From assembly GCF_021730395.1 (NCBI RefSeq), contig NC_069373.1:46838501-46902500 (forward strand): a stretch of 64,000 bases of DNA, given 5' to 3'. Below, piece after piece: positions 46,205-56,917 of the stretch; within the stretch, counting starts at the first letter, position 1; every line of letters starts with the position of its first letter. Below the pieces are notes generated by a model. The model was not told the origin of the DNA and did not search any database. It saw nothing but the letters and a program-made list of their open reading frames with translations. The position numbers were made by a program, and so were the translations under genes. Source of the DNA: Mercenaria mercenaria. Lineage: Eukaryota > Mollusca > Bivalvia > Venerida > Veneridae.

Positions 46205-48028
46205 TATTTTCAAACTTGGCCGCCATTTTGATGACGTCATAGATCGGTCCAGTCGCGGAACTCGGACTGGCGACATGCCTTTTTGTGACAATCCCTTACA
46301 GAAGCAAGCCTCTGTGGCGTACATGCTGCGTATTTGCTGTGTATATGCCGCGAACACAGTAGTACGCCAGAGGAGTACATTTTACATACACCGCATGCCG
46401 CGTACATGCCGCATACTATTTCGACGAGTACACAGCATGTACGCAGGAGGTCACTAGTACACTTCAAGTACGCAACACAGACTCTGAAAATTTAAGGAGT
46501 ACACTGCATGTACGCAGGAGGGACTTGTACAAGAAAATAGTACACTGCATGTACACCGCAGATACTTTGAAATTTGTGCAGTACACTAAGTCTTCATATA
46601 CGCGGGAAAGACTTGTACAACTTTTTTTGGCATTTATACTTAGGTTTTTTTTTATAAGTTAAAGTCTGAAGTAAACTTCATATACGCGGGAGGGACTTGT
46701 TCATTTTCTTTTTGGTGTTTATACTTTGAATTTTTTTAGGTAAAAGTCTGAAGTACACTTTATGCAGGATGGATTTGTACATTTTTTTTTTTTTTTGGAA
46801 GCAAGAACTTGATTTCCGAGTAACTTTTATCTTAATAGCATAGAATAGTTCAGATTACCGGTATTCTGAACAATGAAAATTTGCCAAACTATTTGCAACG
46901 TTCATTTGTGAAGCTTATATCTTAGTGATTTCTGAGCTGCACCTTGCATGCAGTGTAAAAATATATTCTTTTTCATTTTGAATTAATCCTGGAGCTTTCT
47001 AACTTGGATCGGATTTGCCGCTCGTATATTTTCAGAATGTTTTTGGCTAATTGCGCTCGCCCCATTGGAAAAAATCAATCCAAAAATTTTTGGTGCGCTA
47101 CTTTTTACGGACATAAAAGTGTATAAATGCTTATATAATTCCAGTCCTAGATTGTTCTCAGATGGATTTTAATCAAAATAAATACATACTACGCACACAT
47201 CGTCTATAATAAATCATAACACTTATATTTAGTTGCATTAAAGTTGTTTCCCCTTGATGCAGTTACGCCATTTTCTTCAAATGTTTACCAAATTACATGC
47301 TACAAAAATTGATTTATTTCATTGAAAAGTGGATGAAGAAAAGCATACTAATTTGTTTGATAACATTAATCTACATTATTTTGGTAAGGGTAAATACTTA
47401 TTGATGCATGTCACTTATCTTTTTTCTGTTTTTTTATGTCCAAATGATCAGCATTTGCATACGAAAGTTGGTGGGGTAAGGAATTTACATTATCACAGCA
47501 GTTTCGCCACAAGAGTACACAGCATGTATGCAGCAGGAGTACACAGTATGTAAGCCGCAGGACTCGGGCCAGGAGTACACAGCATGTACGCCGCAGGAGT
47601 ACACATCATGTACGCTGCAGGAGTACACAGCATGTACGCCGCAGGGGTAGTACACCGCAGGCTCATTTGCATGTGAAAAGTGTATGTGCCGCTTACATGC
47701 TGCATACTATTTCCCGCATACTAAATTCCTCCAGCGTACATCCTGTGTACTATGTAGTCCACAGCATGTACGCAGCAAGTAGTACGCGGCAGAGCTCATT
47801 TGCATGTCAAAAGTGTACTACAAACGTACTATCGGTGTATGTGCGGTGTATATCCTGCATACTATTTAAAGCCCTTGATTTCAGTACACATCATGTACGC
47901 ATCATATACGCTGTATGTACACAGCAAGAGTACGCAGCAGGCCTTTTTCTTCTGTAAGGGATTACATCTTGTCTAATAGTTTGGTATATGTCGCCATTAA
48001 TCTTTTTTCCGATCGCATGGGATCCCCG
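46205..48028. mobile_element. GGCGACAT-family repeat, reverse copy, split by an insertion
   Basis: The left part is GGCCGCCATTTTGATGACGTCAT..GGCGACATGCC (46210-46290). The right part is GGTATATGTCGCCATTAATC..CGATCGCATGGGATCCC (47985-48028). Together they match 42810-42965 in reverse complement. Everything between about 46292 and 47963 is foreign to that sequence. Confidence 0.75.
46292..47963. mobile_element. 1.67-kb insertion with inverted ends and GTACATGC-rich arrays
   Basis: The ends ATCCCTTACAGAAG and CTTCTGTAAGGGAT are perfect 14-bp inverses. Both inner flanks are packed with loose repeats of AGTACACAGCATGTACGC and CATGTACGCNGCAGGAG (46310-46620 and 47500-47945), in partly opposed orientation. 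The 0.9 kb between is AT-rich and unrelated. No transposase seen. Confidence 0.7.
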
Positions 48029-48042
48029 TTCTGAATACACTA

Positions 48043-48303
48043 ATGTCAGTGAAGAAGACAATTTGTATAATTACTGCTAGACTAGCATTAGAGTCCTTTA
48101 AAATAAATATCTCTGCCATAAAATTCTTGTTGGTTGCTGGTCATTTTAATCAAGATGACCGTAGTATTGACAACTTCACATTTATGCCAGTTGATGTGGT
48201 AAATAATCAAGTTAACCGGTTATGCAAGGAAACATTCTGGATTCATAAGTTAAAAACACTCAATCCTGATGGACTTAATTCAAAAACATTGTTTAATGTG
48301 TAA
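48043..48303 (+). pseudogene. Penelope-like element, C-terminal endonuclease fragment
   Basis: The frame ends VAGHFNQDDRSIDNFTFMPV, then RLCKETFWIHKLKTLNPDGL and NSKTLFNV-stop. The pattern HFN..D.S..DF..., then R...E.FWI.KL.TL.P.GLN, is the tail of the GIY-YIG endonuclease in Penelope-like retroelements. Only the last 85 or so residues are present and the reverse transcriptase is absent. Downstream, CCTGATGAAGGCGTAAGCGC and CGATACGTCGATAAA (48530-48570) fit the structured 3' sequence of such elements. A 5'-truncated copy. Confidence 0.65.
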
Positions 48304-48749
48304 TGAATTTTACATGTGTTTGTTTAGTACTATTACTTTTTTTCCTATTTATGTTTTTTTTATATATACTGCTATAGGAATTTCTGTATTCTTATATCCG
48401 TAACGTACTAAACTTGCTATCTGTTATTCACATTAACTTATGTAATACTTAAAAAACAGTATACGTTTTTTCCGCCATTAAACGTAACGTTTACTTCATG
48501 ACGTCACCTCCGTTGTTTTATTATGTATTTATCCTGATGAAGGCGTAAGCGCCGATACGTCGATAAAAAGATAAATATTCACGTGTTGTTGTTGAATTTT
48601 ACCATCGTATAAAATCCTCTCAAATAGCATTTTCTGGAGAAAAAAAAATACAATATCTCATAATCTTATCTTAAAATCTGTTGAGATTAGCTGAAAGAGA
48701 AAAGGGTATTCATTGAAAATATCTGTGTTATTACGGAGAAAGAAATAAA

Positions 48750-49975
48750 CTAGAAGATGCTTTTGTAGAAAAGTGCATGTTTCCCCCTAATGCATAGTCA
48801 TATAGGCAAGAAGTGAATGGGGGACAGGAGCAAAAGTCGAAGAGACACTGATGGTTGGCAGCAACAGAGGTCATCTACTTGGCATGTCCAACCATCCCAC
48901 TAAATTTCAACACTTTGGGCCAAGTGGTTCTCAAGTTATAAATTGGAAATGGTTTTCAATGTTGAGGCCCCTGTGACCTTGATCTTTGATCAAGTGACCC
49001 CAAAATCAGTAGGGGTCATCTACTCTGCATGTCCAATCATCCTATAAAGTTTCAACATTCTGGGTCAAGTGGTTCTCAAGTTACTCATTGGAAATTGTTT
49101 TCTAAATCCAGCCTCCTGTGACCTTGAGTTACCCCCGAAACAATAGGGGGCCGATTAACCCTGTAAGTCCTATCACCCTATGAACTTTAAAGGTTCTAGG
49201 TCAAATGGTTCTTAAGTTATTGACCAGAAACGGATTTCCATGTTCTGTCTGCTGTGACCTTGATATATAATAGAGTGACCCCAAAATTAATAGGAGTGAT
49301 CTACTCTCTATGTCAAATCATCCTATACTAAGAAGTCTCAACATCCTGGGTAAAGTGGTTCTCAAGCTATTGACCGGAAATGGTTTTCCATGTTCAGGCC
49401 CCTGTGACCTTCATCTTTAATAGAGTGACCCTAAATCAGTAGGGGGGCATCTACTCTGCAAGTCCAATCATCCTATTATAGCAGTGAGTTTCAACATTCT
49501 GTGTCAAGTGATTCTCAAGTTATTGACTGGAAAGAGTTTTCTATGTTCAGCCGCCTGAGGCCTTGATCTTTGATGGAGTGACCTCAAAAACAATAGGGGT
49601 CATTTATTTTGGTAAGTTCTATCACACTATGAAGTTTGAAGAGTCTATGTTGAATGGTTCTCAAGTAATTGACCTGAAATGGATTTCCATGTTCTATCTG
49701 CTGTGACCTTGACCTTTAATAGAGTGACTGAAAATGAATAGGAGTCATCTACTTTGCATGTCCAGTCATCCTATGATGTTTCAACATTCTGTGTCAAGTG
49801 GTTCCAAGTTAATGATCGGAAATTGTTTTCCATGTTCAGGTCCCTGTGTCCTTGACGTTTGATAGAATGACCCAAAAAACAATAGGGGTTGTCTACTACT
49901 CGGACGGACGGACACGGCAAAAACAATATGTCTCCCCAAGTGTGTGTGTGTGGTGGGATGGGGGAAACATAATTT
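48750..49975 (+). mobile_element. ATGTCTCCC-family element, about 145-bp units, second copy
   Basis: It begins AACTAGAAGATGCTTTTGTAGAAAAGTGCATGTTTCCCCC and ends GGACGGACGG..CAATATGTCTCCCC..GGGGGAAACATAAT. About seven diverged units repeat CATCCTATGAAGTTTCAACA, TGGTTCTCAAGTTATTGACC and CTGTGACCTTGACCTTTAAT. Sister of 16244-18252. Here the units are more diverged from each other, so this copy is older. Confidence 0.8.
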
Positions 49976-49989
49976 TATTGCAGATTACT

Positions 49990-50150
49990 TGATCTCAATT
50001 TGGGCTTTGTAAGTCTAAATTACTGCATGAAGTCATAACAACCATATAGTTTGTAAGTCTAAATTACTGCATGAAGTCATCACAACCATATAGTTTGTAA
50101 GTCTAAATTACTGCATGAAGTCATCACAACCATAGTTTGTAAGTCTTGTT
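49990..50150. repeat. Short tandem repeat, about 50 bp, three to four copies
   Basis: The unit is TTTGTAAGTCTAAATTACTG then CATGAAGTCATCACAACCAT. The third unit is slightly shorter. Confidence 0.85.
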
Positions 50151-50455
50151 TACTACAGGAAGTCATAAAAACCATTCTTTTACCATGAAATGAAACTTTA
50201 TTTGAATGAATGACCCGAATCTTCAAACTTTGGATTGATAGTAGCCCTCTGTGACACTTACATGTACTTATCAGCCATACCACAAATAATGTACCATTTA
50301 CTGTTTTTATGTGTCCTCAGCATTTGACAAGTAGAAAAAGAGCTGCATTTGGTTGCTTACTGTGTTAAATTATCAGCATGTATATGTGTTGTCTTAGAAA
50401 AATTGAAATTTTCAGGTAGAAGGTCTGCGTATACCTTAAAATGCAGAAAATTTGA
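50151..50455. other. Spacer, nothing recognised
   Basis: No open frame or repeat. Confidence 0.4.
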
Positions 50456-50890
50456 CCCGCCGACACGACAAATGTGCAATTTTGTCCTTTCATGTATTCA
50501 GTTGTGTGTTGTCCATTCGTCAACAATTTTTTAATAAAATCTTCTTCAAAACCACTGGGCAGATATACACCAAACTTCACAGGAATGATCCTTGGGTGGC
50601 CCCCTTTCAAAATGGTTCAAAGAATTGAGCTCCACATAAAATTCTGGCTGCCATCAAGGCAACCAATAAGAATTTTTTTTAAAATCTTCTTGTCCAAAAC
50701 CACAAAGTGTAGAGCCTCAATATTTAGCATTTCACATCATTTAATGGTCTTCTATGAAGATTGTTCAAATTATGCCCCTTGGGTGAAAAGAGGACCCACC
50801 CAAGGGGTCCTAAGTTTTATATAGAGTGTCCATTGAGCGGTCTCAAAAGCCCACCATGAGCCTTTGGCTTAGGTGAGCTAACACTTCTCA
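50456..50890 (+). mobile_element. Truncated tandem-unit element ending in AGGTGAGCT
   Basis: It contains AATTTTTTAATAAAATCTTC and TTTAAAATCTTCTTGTCCAA as unit starts, ATTGTTCAAATTATGCCCC, GGACCCACCCAAGGGGTCC (a local palindrome) and CCTTTGGCTTAGGTGAGCT at the end. The terminus recalls the AGCTCACC families. The 116-codon frame here is not protein-like. Confidence 0.5.
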
Positions 50891-51600
50891 TGGTGGTGAG
50901 TGGTGAACATTTGTGCCTTTTGAAGTTACACTAAAATCCCTCCATGCATGAAGAAGAAATGCTTCAGACAGGTCATTCTTGAATTTTTGATGTTTGACCT
51001 TTAACAGTGACCTTGACCTTAGACCTAGGGGTCTGACTTGTACATGACAGGTTCACTCATTATGGGGCACATTTATGCCAAGTAATGTTAAAATCCCTTG
51101 ATGAATGGCAGAGTTATTGACCATACAAGAAAATGACCTTGTTAACCTTTGACCTGTAAGTGTGACCTTGACCTTAGAGCTAGGGGTCTGACTCTTGTGC
51201 ATGACATGTCCACTCATTATGGGGAGTATATATGCCAAGTAATTTTAAAATCCCTTGATGAATGGCAGAGTTATTGACCATACAAGAAAATGACCTTGTT
51301 AACCTTTGACCTGTAAGTGTGACCTTGACCTTAGAGCTAGGGGTCTGACTCTTGTGCATGACATGTCTACTCATTATGGGGAGTATATATGCCAAGTAAT
51401 TTTAAAATCCCTTGATGAATGGCAGAGTTATGGACCAGACACGAAATACACCCTGTTAACCTTTGACCTCTTAGTGTGACATTGACCTTGAAGCTTGGGG
51501 TCTGAGTCTTGTGCAGGATATGTTGTCTTATTATGGGGAATATTTATACCAAGTTATTTCAAAATCACTTTATGGACGGCAGAGTCTTTTATATGTAAAC
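50891..51600. repeat. 157-bp tandem array, about 4.5 units
   Basis: Units contain CTTAGAGCTAGGGGTCTGAC, GACATGTCCACTCATTATGG, AAAATCCCTTGATGAATGGC and GTGTGACCTTGACCTTAGAG (51161 and 51318). Terminal structures are not evident. Confidence 0.85.
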
Positions 51601-52500
51601 TGTGCCATAACATACAGATTGAAAAATAAAACTATCAGTCACAAAGCATCCTTGCCTTACTAAATTCTAGATCTGAAGAAATGTTTACTGCTTTCAGGTA
51701 AAATTAGCTAAACTGAATATTCCCACTGGGAATACAGCTTACTGTACCAGCTGTTATGAACAAATTCCTGTCAAATGTCATGGTTGCTTGCTTCAGAAAG
51801 TAGTCATTATGGCAAAACTGGCTGAAATAATGTTATTCTACTAAGCTTCTAATGAGACATGTCTAGCCTTTATTTACTTGCAATTTAAAGAAGTTTATTA
51901 AATTTTACAATATCACAGAAAACTACCTGATTTTGATTAAAACATCTACAAAGGAATTTTTTACCCATACACAACACAGAACAATTGTCTTCGGTCCAAT
52001 CTGAGAAGTTGTAGAGTTATATATACAAAGGCCGCCAATCCCCATCTGTGCGTCAAACTTCTCATTGTCCAAACGCTCTCATTTCAGGTTTTCGGATACT
52101 AAAAATGTAAGATTACATCCAACGGAATAAGTGATAATACAATTCAGGACCTCAGAATAATGATTTCTCAATTAAGGCTTATTTAGAAACTTTCAAGAAA
52201 TATGTAAACTCAAAGAAGGGTTTTTCACATTTTTCAAGTGCATGTATACTTTTTACCCAAACTGAAGCAATTTCAGCAAATATAATGATTAATCCAAATC
52301 GTTTCAAGATTTCTATGCTTACCACCCATTCACTGTCAAAAGTACAGCCATGTAGAATGAAAAACAAAAAAAATATTGAAAATTGACTTTCTGTGATTTT
52401 TCAGTTGATGAAGACCTATTTTTTTAGTCGTTGATGCCATTGGATAAATTTGCAATTTGACAAGGCAGTCTGAAAGACAGCTAAATCCCCCGCCACTGTT
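51601..52500. other. AT-rich spacer
   Basis: No gene recognised on either strand. Confidence 0.4.
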
Positions 52501-52504
52501 ACAG

Positions 52505-53575
52505 ATAGTGAAAGGGTAAACCTTTGACCTTTAGCTGTGACCTTGACCTTGAACTGACATGGCTGACACATAAAATTTGCACAACGTCTTGATGAGGTGA
52601 TTACATTTTTTTGTATTTGACCAAAGTTTCATGAAAATCCTTCAAGGGGTTTAAGAGATACAGAGTGGACCTTTGACCCTAGGTTGTGACCTTGACCTTG
52701 AGCCAGCATGGCTGACTCATAAGTTCTGCACAACGTTTTGATGAGTTGATCATTTGACCAAAGTTTGATGAAAATCCTTCAAGCGGTTTAGGAGATATAG
52801 AGCGGACACAAAATGGAAGGCTCAAAATTTTGACCCTAAGTTGTGACCTTGACCTTGAGCTGGCATGGCTGACTCATGGGTTCTGTACATCATCTTGATG
52901 GGGTGATCATTTGACCCAAGTTTGATAAAATTCCTTCGAGGGGTTTAGGAGATATAGAGCGGACACAAAATGGAAGGCTCAAACCTTTGACCTTGAGTTG
53001 TGACCTTGACCTTGAGCTGACAAGGCTGACTCATGAGTTCTGCACACATAGCTGTCAAGGCTCCACAAAGGCCACGAGTGTGATCGGGGTTCGAAGGGAA
53101 GGATGTCCCTCCTTGGGGGTCTGGAGGGCGGTGATCCCTAAAAGCCGGAAATGCCCTCACATGGAAAATTTAGATTTTTAACACAAAATAGATCTGGTTT
53201 TGGTAGCAGGGTACACCTCGAATTTTGGCTCCCATCAATATTTGTTATAATTAGAACTTCGTGATTTACGATTCGATAATTTTCTACGAAAAAAACAACA
53301 AAAAAACAATTGATTGCTTTATTTCTTTAAAATGTGTGTGACTTGGAATAGTAGGCGTGTAAGCGTGATCTAGGGCCAAAATGCGTGTGACATATGCGCA
53401 ATGCGTGTGTCTTGACAGGTATGTGCACATCGTCTTGATGAGGGGATCGTTTGACCAAAGTTTCATGAAAATCCTTAAAGGGGTGTAGGAGATACGGAGT
53501 GGACACGAAAGTGTTATGGACAGACGGATGGACGGAGACCATTCCTATAATCACCATTTGTGGCGGGGGATTAAA
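52505..53575. mobile_element. Tandem-unit element with about 155-bp units, one insertion
   Basis: Units contain GTGACCTTGACCTTGAGCTG, ATGGCTGACTCATG, CATTTGACCAAAGTTTGATG, AAAATCCTTCAAG, TTTAGGAGATATAGAGCGGA. The right end carries a GGACAGACGGATGGACGGAG tract. Between 53048 and 53420 the array is interrupted by a short foreign piece. Confidence 0.7.
53048..53420. mobile_element. Small nested insertion with CTGTCAAG ends
   Basis: Starts AGCTGTCAAGGCTCC and ends GTGTCTTGACAGGT. GCACA-containing host sequence occurs on both sides (expected GTTCTGCACATCGTCTTG). It includes a GC-rich stretch GGGGTCTGGAGGGCGGTGAT unlike its neighbours. Family unknown. Confidence 0.5.
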
Positions 53576-54335
53576 AAATGAGCAATACTTAAGGTGATGT
53601 CACTTTTTGAATTTCCGGTGAATAACAAAAAACCAAAGAATATTCAGTTCTTTCCAAAAACCGTTATATCATGATTCAACCAAATAGTTTCCTTTGTCTA
53701 CCAGAAAGGAACAATTCTTATATCTTAATATTGAGATTTGATACCTTTATAACAGACAATAAACTAAAACAATAGACATTCATATGTGACGTCGGTGAGC
53801 TCAACAAAGCAATTTCAAGCACAAATATTAATGTGGAATATAAAGTAAGTTGCGCATTACAATATCCGTCCAAGATACTTTAAAAAACAATGCATTTGCA
53901 GAATAGAGAGATAAAAATAAGTTTGACAGCTCGCGAAAACTAATGACAAATTTTGACAGGTATATGATGACTCGTGACCTAATTAATTTTTTTCTGTTAT
54001 TTCTAACTTCCAGTTTGATTTTCATAAAATGGGTATTCTTTATTGTAGCTTACAACTCATACATTTAAACAATAAAAGAATATATTGTTACCTCACTGTT
54101 GTTTTGTCTATCCATCTCTCGTACGAATTCCTATTGTTTCAGTCATTTGTCAGTAATTAGAGCAACTCACAGTGTTGCAATCATACAAAACACATCCCTT
54201 ATTTTCACATAGATATTGAGGATTTATCTAATTAGCACATGTATTGGAAACACAATTTCAATACCGACTGTGTATTGTAATAATGCTAAACTATCTCAGT
54301 CGTGACGTCTCCTTAACAACAGCAGCATTTCTTCT
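53576..54335. other. AT-rich spacer
   Basis: No gene or repeat recognised. Confidence 0.4.
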
Positions 54336-54745
54336 TTATGCATAGAGGGATTTTAATGTAACTTGGCACAAATGTTCACCACCTTGAGACGAATTGTCAT
54401 GCGCCAGACTAAATTAATAATGAACCAGGTCCCTAGGTCTAAGGTCAAGGTCATACTTAGAGGTCAAATGTCAAATTCAAGAATGACTTTGTCCGGAGCA
54501 TTTCTTTTTCATGCATGGAGGGATTTTTTTATGTAACTTGGCACAAATGTTCACCACCATGAGGCACACTTTTTTTAGAATGATGTCCCTTTGTTTTACT
54601 ATAAATAGATTAAATTGTAACTTTTTTATTACTGGCCATAGGGAAAAATCAAGACCACTTTTCTGTGGTACAACATGCATGGTACATCCAATTTTTAGGT
54701 GTATTTTGATTTATCTCTACCTGGTAAAGAGTTTCTTGTGGACTT
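54336..54745 (+). mobile_element. Decayed tandem-unit element with AGCTCACC-family tail
   Basis: Two units with ATGTAACTTGGCACAAATGT, TCACCACC and AAGGTCAAGGTCATACTTAG. Then the tail block TTACTATAAATAG, GGCCATAGGGAAAAATCAAG, ACCACTTTTCTGTGGT (a hairpin) and GGTACATCCAATTTTTAGGT, shared with 2.65 kb and 10.87 kb. Confidence 0.65.
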
Positions 54746-55048
54746 ATATTATATAGTTTTTTTTAGGGTTAATTTCATTTTGTTGTTACTATAATTAACT
54801 TTTATGACAACTTTTTGTATAATCGGCCCAAAAAAAAATCCAAATGAAAACAACTGTACCTTTTTATGCAAATTTTAATCCAAGTGCTTTGTTATATTAT
54901 ATTGTATATATAGTACAATATTGTTTATACATCATTGACAGATATCAGTTCATTATGTAATACTGCAGTAGAGACAATTAGGGGCCTTCCAGTAGGGGAC
55001 TTTGTATTGCATGGCAATACTTCATTCACTTGTTTACATCTCTGTTAA
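54746..55048. other. Spacer
   Basis: AT-rich, nothing recognised. Confidence 0.4.
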
Positions 55049-55552
55049 AAATTACCTTCCCTTCCCATCACGATGCCATTCGCAAAGTGCAGGGGAGGTC
55101 ACTCACACCGATTCTTCTCTCTTGATCTAAAGTTACCTCCCCTTCCCATCAGGACGCCATTTGCAAAATGCAGGGGAGGTCAATATTGCCAAACTTTTCT
55201 TTCTATCCAAAGTTACCTCCCTTTCCTATCTCAGTGCCATGTGCAAAATGCAAGGGGAGGTCACTCTCACCCACTTTATTTACCTCACGATCTAAAGGTA
55301 TCTCCCCTTCCCATCACGACGTCATTTGCAAAACGCAAGGGGAGGTCACTCGCGTCCACTTTTATTAACCTCTATTCAAAGTAACCTCCCGTTTCCATCA
55401 TGACGCCATTTGCAAATTGCAGGGGAGGTCAATCCTTTTTTGCTCTCGATCTAAAGTTACATCCCTTTTCAATCTCGACGCCATTTGCAAAAATACAGGG
55501 GAGGTTATTCTTCCTAACTTTTCTTTTTATCTAAAGTTAGCTCCCCTTCCCA
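55049..55552. repeat. 81-bp tandem array, six units, each self-complementary
   Basis: Each unit pairs ACCTCCCCTTCCCATCA with GCAGGGGAGGTCA across GACGCCATTTGCAAAAT. Positions of GCCATT are about 55075, 55156, 55236, 55321, 55404 and 55480. The 103-codon frame across it is a by-product. Confidence 0.88.
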
Positions 55553-55632
55553 TGCCTCATTTTTACTTTAGATTTTAATCCTAAAATTTAGCAAATACAT
55601 TTAGGTCACTTAAAAAATTATCAATTAAATAC

Positions 55633-56685
55633 ATGTCAGCTACAAATCGTGCAAGAAATGCCATGATATCATGCTTGTATGCTTGTACTGATGTAGTGTC
55701 ATGTCTATGTGTTTGTGCCAGGGTTGCTGTGGTGTCATGCCTGTGTACTTGTGCCAGGGCTGATGTTGTGTCATGTCTGTGTGCTTGTGCCAGAGCTACT
55801 GTGGTGTTACACCTGTGTACTTGTGCCAGAGCTGGTGTAGTGTCATGTCTGTGTGTTTTGCCAGGGCTTATGAGGTGTCATGCCTGTGTACTTGCGAGGG
55901 CTGATGTTGTGCCATGTCTGTGTGCTTGTGCCAGGGCTGATGTTGTGTCATGTCTGTGTGTTTGTGCCAGAGCTACTGTGGTGTCATGCCTGTACATTTG
56001 GGCCAAAGCTGATGTAGTGTCATGTCTGTGTGCTTGTGCCTGGGCTGCTGTGGTGTCACGCCTGTGTATTTGTGCCAAAGCTGATGTAGTGCCATGTCTG
56101 TGTGCTTGTGCCAGGGCTGCTGAGGTGTCACGCCTGTGTACTTGTGCCAAGGCTGATGTAGTATCAGGTCTGTGTGCTTATGCCAGGGTTGCTGTGGTGT
56201 CACGCCTATGTACTTGTGCCAAGGCTGATGTAGTGCCATGTATGTATGCATTTGCCAGGGTTGCTGTGGTGTCATGCCTGTGTACTTGTGGCAAAGCTGA
56301 TGTAAAGTCATGTCTGTGTGCCTTTGCCAGGCCTGCTGAGGTGTCACGCCTGTGTACTTGTGCTAAGATTGATGTAGTGCCATGTATGTATGCATGTGCC
56401 AGGGTTGCTGTGGTGTCATGCCTGTGTACTTGTAGCAAAGCAGATGTAGTGTCAGGTCTGTGTGCTTGTGCCAGGGTCGCTGTGGTGTCATGCCTGTGTA
56501 CTTGTGCCAAAGCTAATGTAGTGCCATGTCTGTGTGCTTGTGCCAAGGCTGATGTAGTGCCATGTCTGTGTACTTGTGCCAAAGCTTATGTAGTGCCATG
56601 TCTGTGTACTTGTGCCAAGGCTGATGTAGTGCCATGTAAGTATGCATACTGTGGTGTCATGCATATATATTTGGGCCAAAGCTGA
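55633..56685 (+). CDS. Doubtful 350-codon Cys-rich repeat frame (minisatellite?)
   Basis: This is the longest open frame in the window. It consists of 12-residue repeats such as ADVVPCLCACAR alternating with VAVVSRLCTCAK (24-residue, 72-bp higher order), three Cys per 12 residues. The repeat length of 36 bp is a multiple of three, so stops are excluded from several frames at once. The minus strand also has frames up to 134 codons (HRHDTTATLAQ type). No signal peptide, no domain, no clear splice sites. It starts at an ATG just outside the array (MSATNRARNAMISC). Most likely a non-coding minisatellite. A metal-binding or structural repeat protein cannot be excluded without transcript evidence. 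Confidence 0.2.
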   Translation: MSATNRARNAMISCLYACTDVVSCLCVCARVAVVSCLCTCARADVVSCLCACARATVVLHLCTCARAGVVSCLCVLPGLMRCHACVLARADVVPCLCACARADVVSCLCVCARATVVSCLYIWAKADVVSCLCACAWAAVVSRLCICAKADVVPCLCACARAAEVSRLCTCAKADVVSGLCAYARVAVVSRLCTCAKADVVPCMYAFARVAVVSCLCTCGKADVKSCLCAFARPAEVSRLCTCAKIDVVPCMYACARVAVVSCLCTCSKADVVSGLCACARVAVVSCLCTCAKANVVPCLCACAKADVVPCLCTCAKAYVVPCLCTCAKADVVPCKYAYCGVMHIYLGQS

Positions 56686-56870
56686 TGTAGTGTCATGTCT
56701 GTGTGCTTGTGCCAGGGTTGCTGTGGTGTCACACCTGTGATCTTGTGGCAAAGCTGAGGTAGTGTCAGGTCTGTGTGCTTGTGCCAGGGTTGCTGTTGTG
56801 TCACGCCTGTGTACTTGTGCCAAAGGTGATGTAGTGCCATGTCTGTGTGCTTGTGCCAGATGTGTCGTGG
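55660..56870. repeat. 36-bp minisatellite with 72-bp higher-order unit
   Basis: About 33 copies. The two alternating halves are GCTGATGTAGTGCCATGTCT / GTGTGCTTGTGCCAGG and GTTGCTGTGGTGTCACGCCT / GTGTACTTGTGCCAAG. Confidence 0.95.
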
Positions 56871-56917
56871 ATTTACCATACAGTTAACCTTGCTTATAAG
56901 GAACAGCTTGGGACCTT

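Noticed and set aside
55878-56879. Minus-strand frames of the HRHDTTATLAQ type
   Set aside because: Other readings of the 36-bp minisatellite, with the same period-of-three effect.
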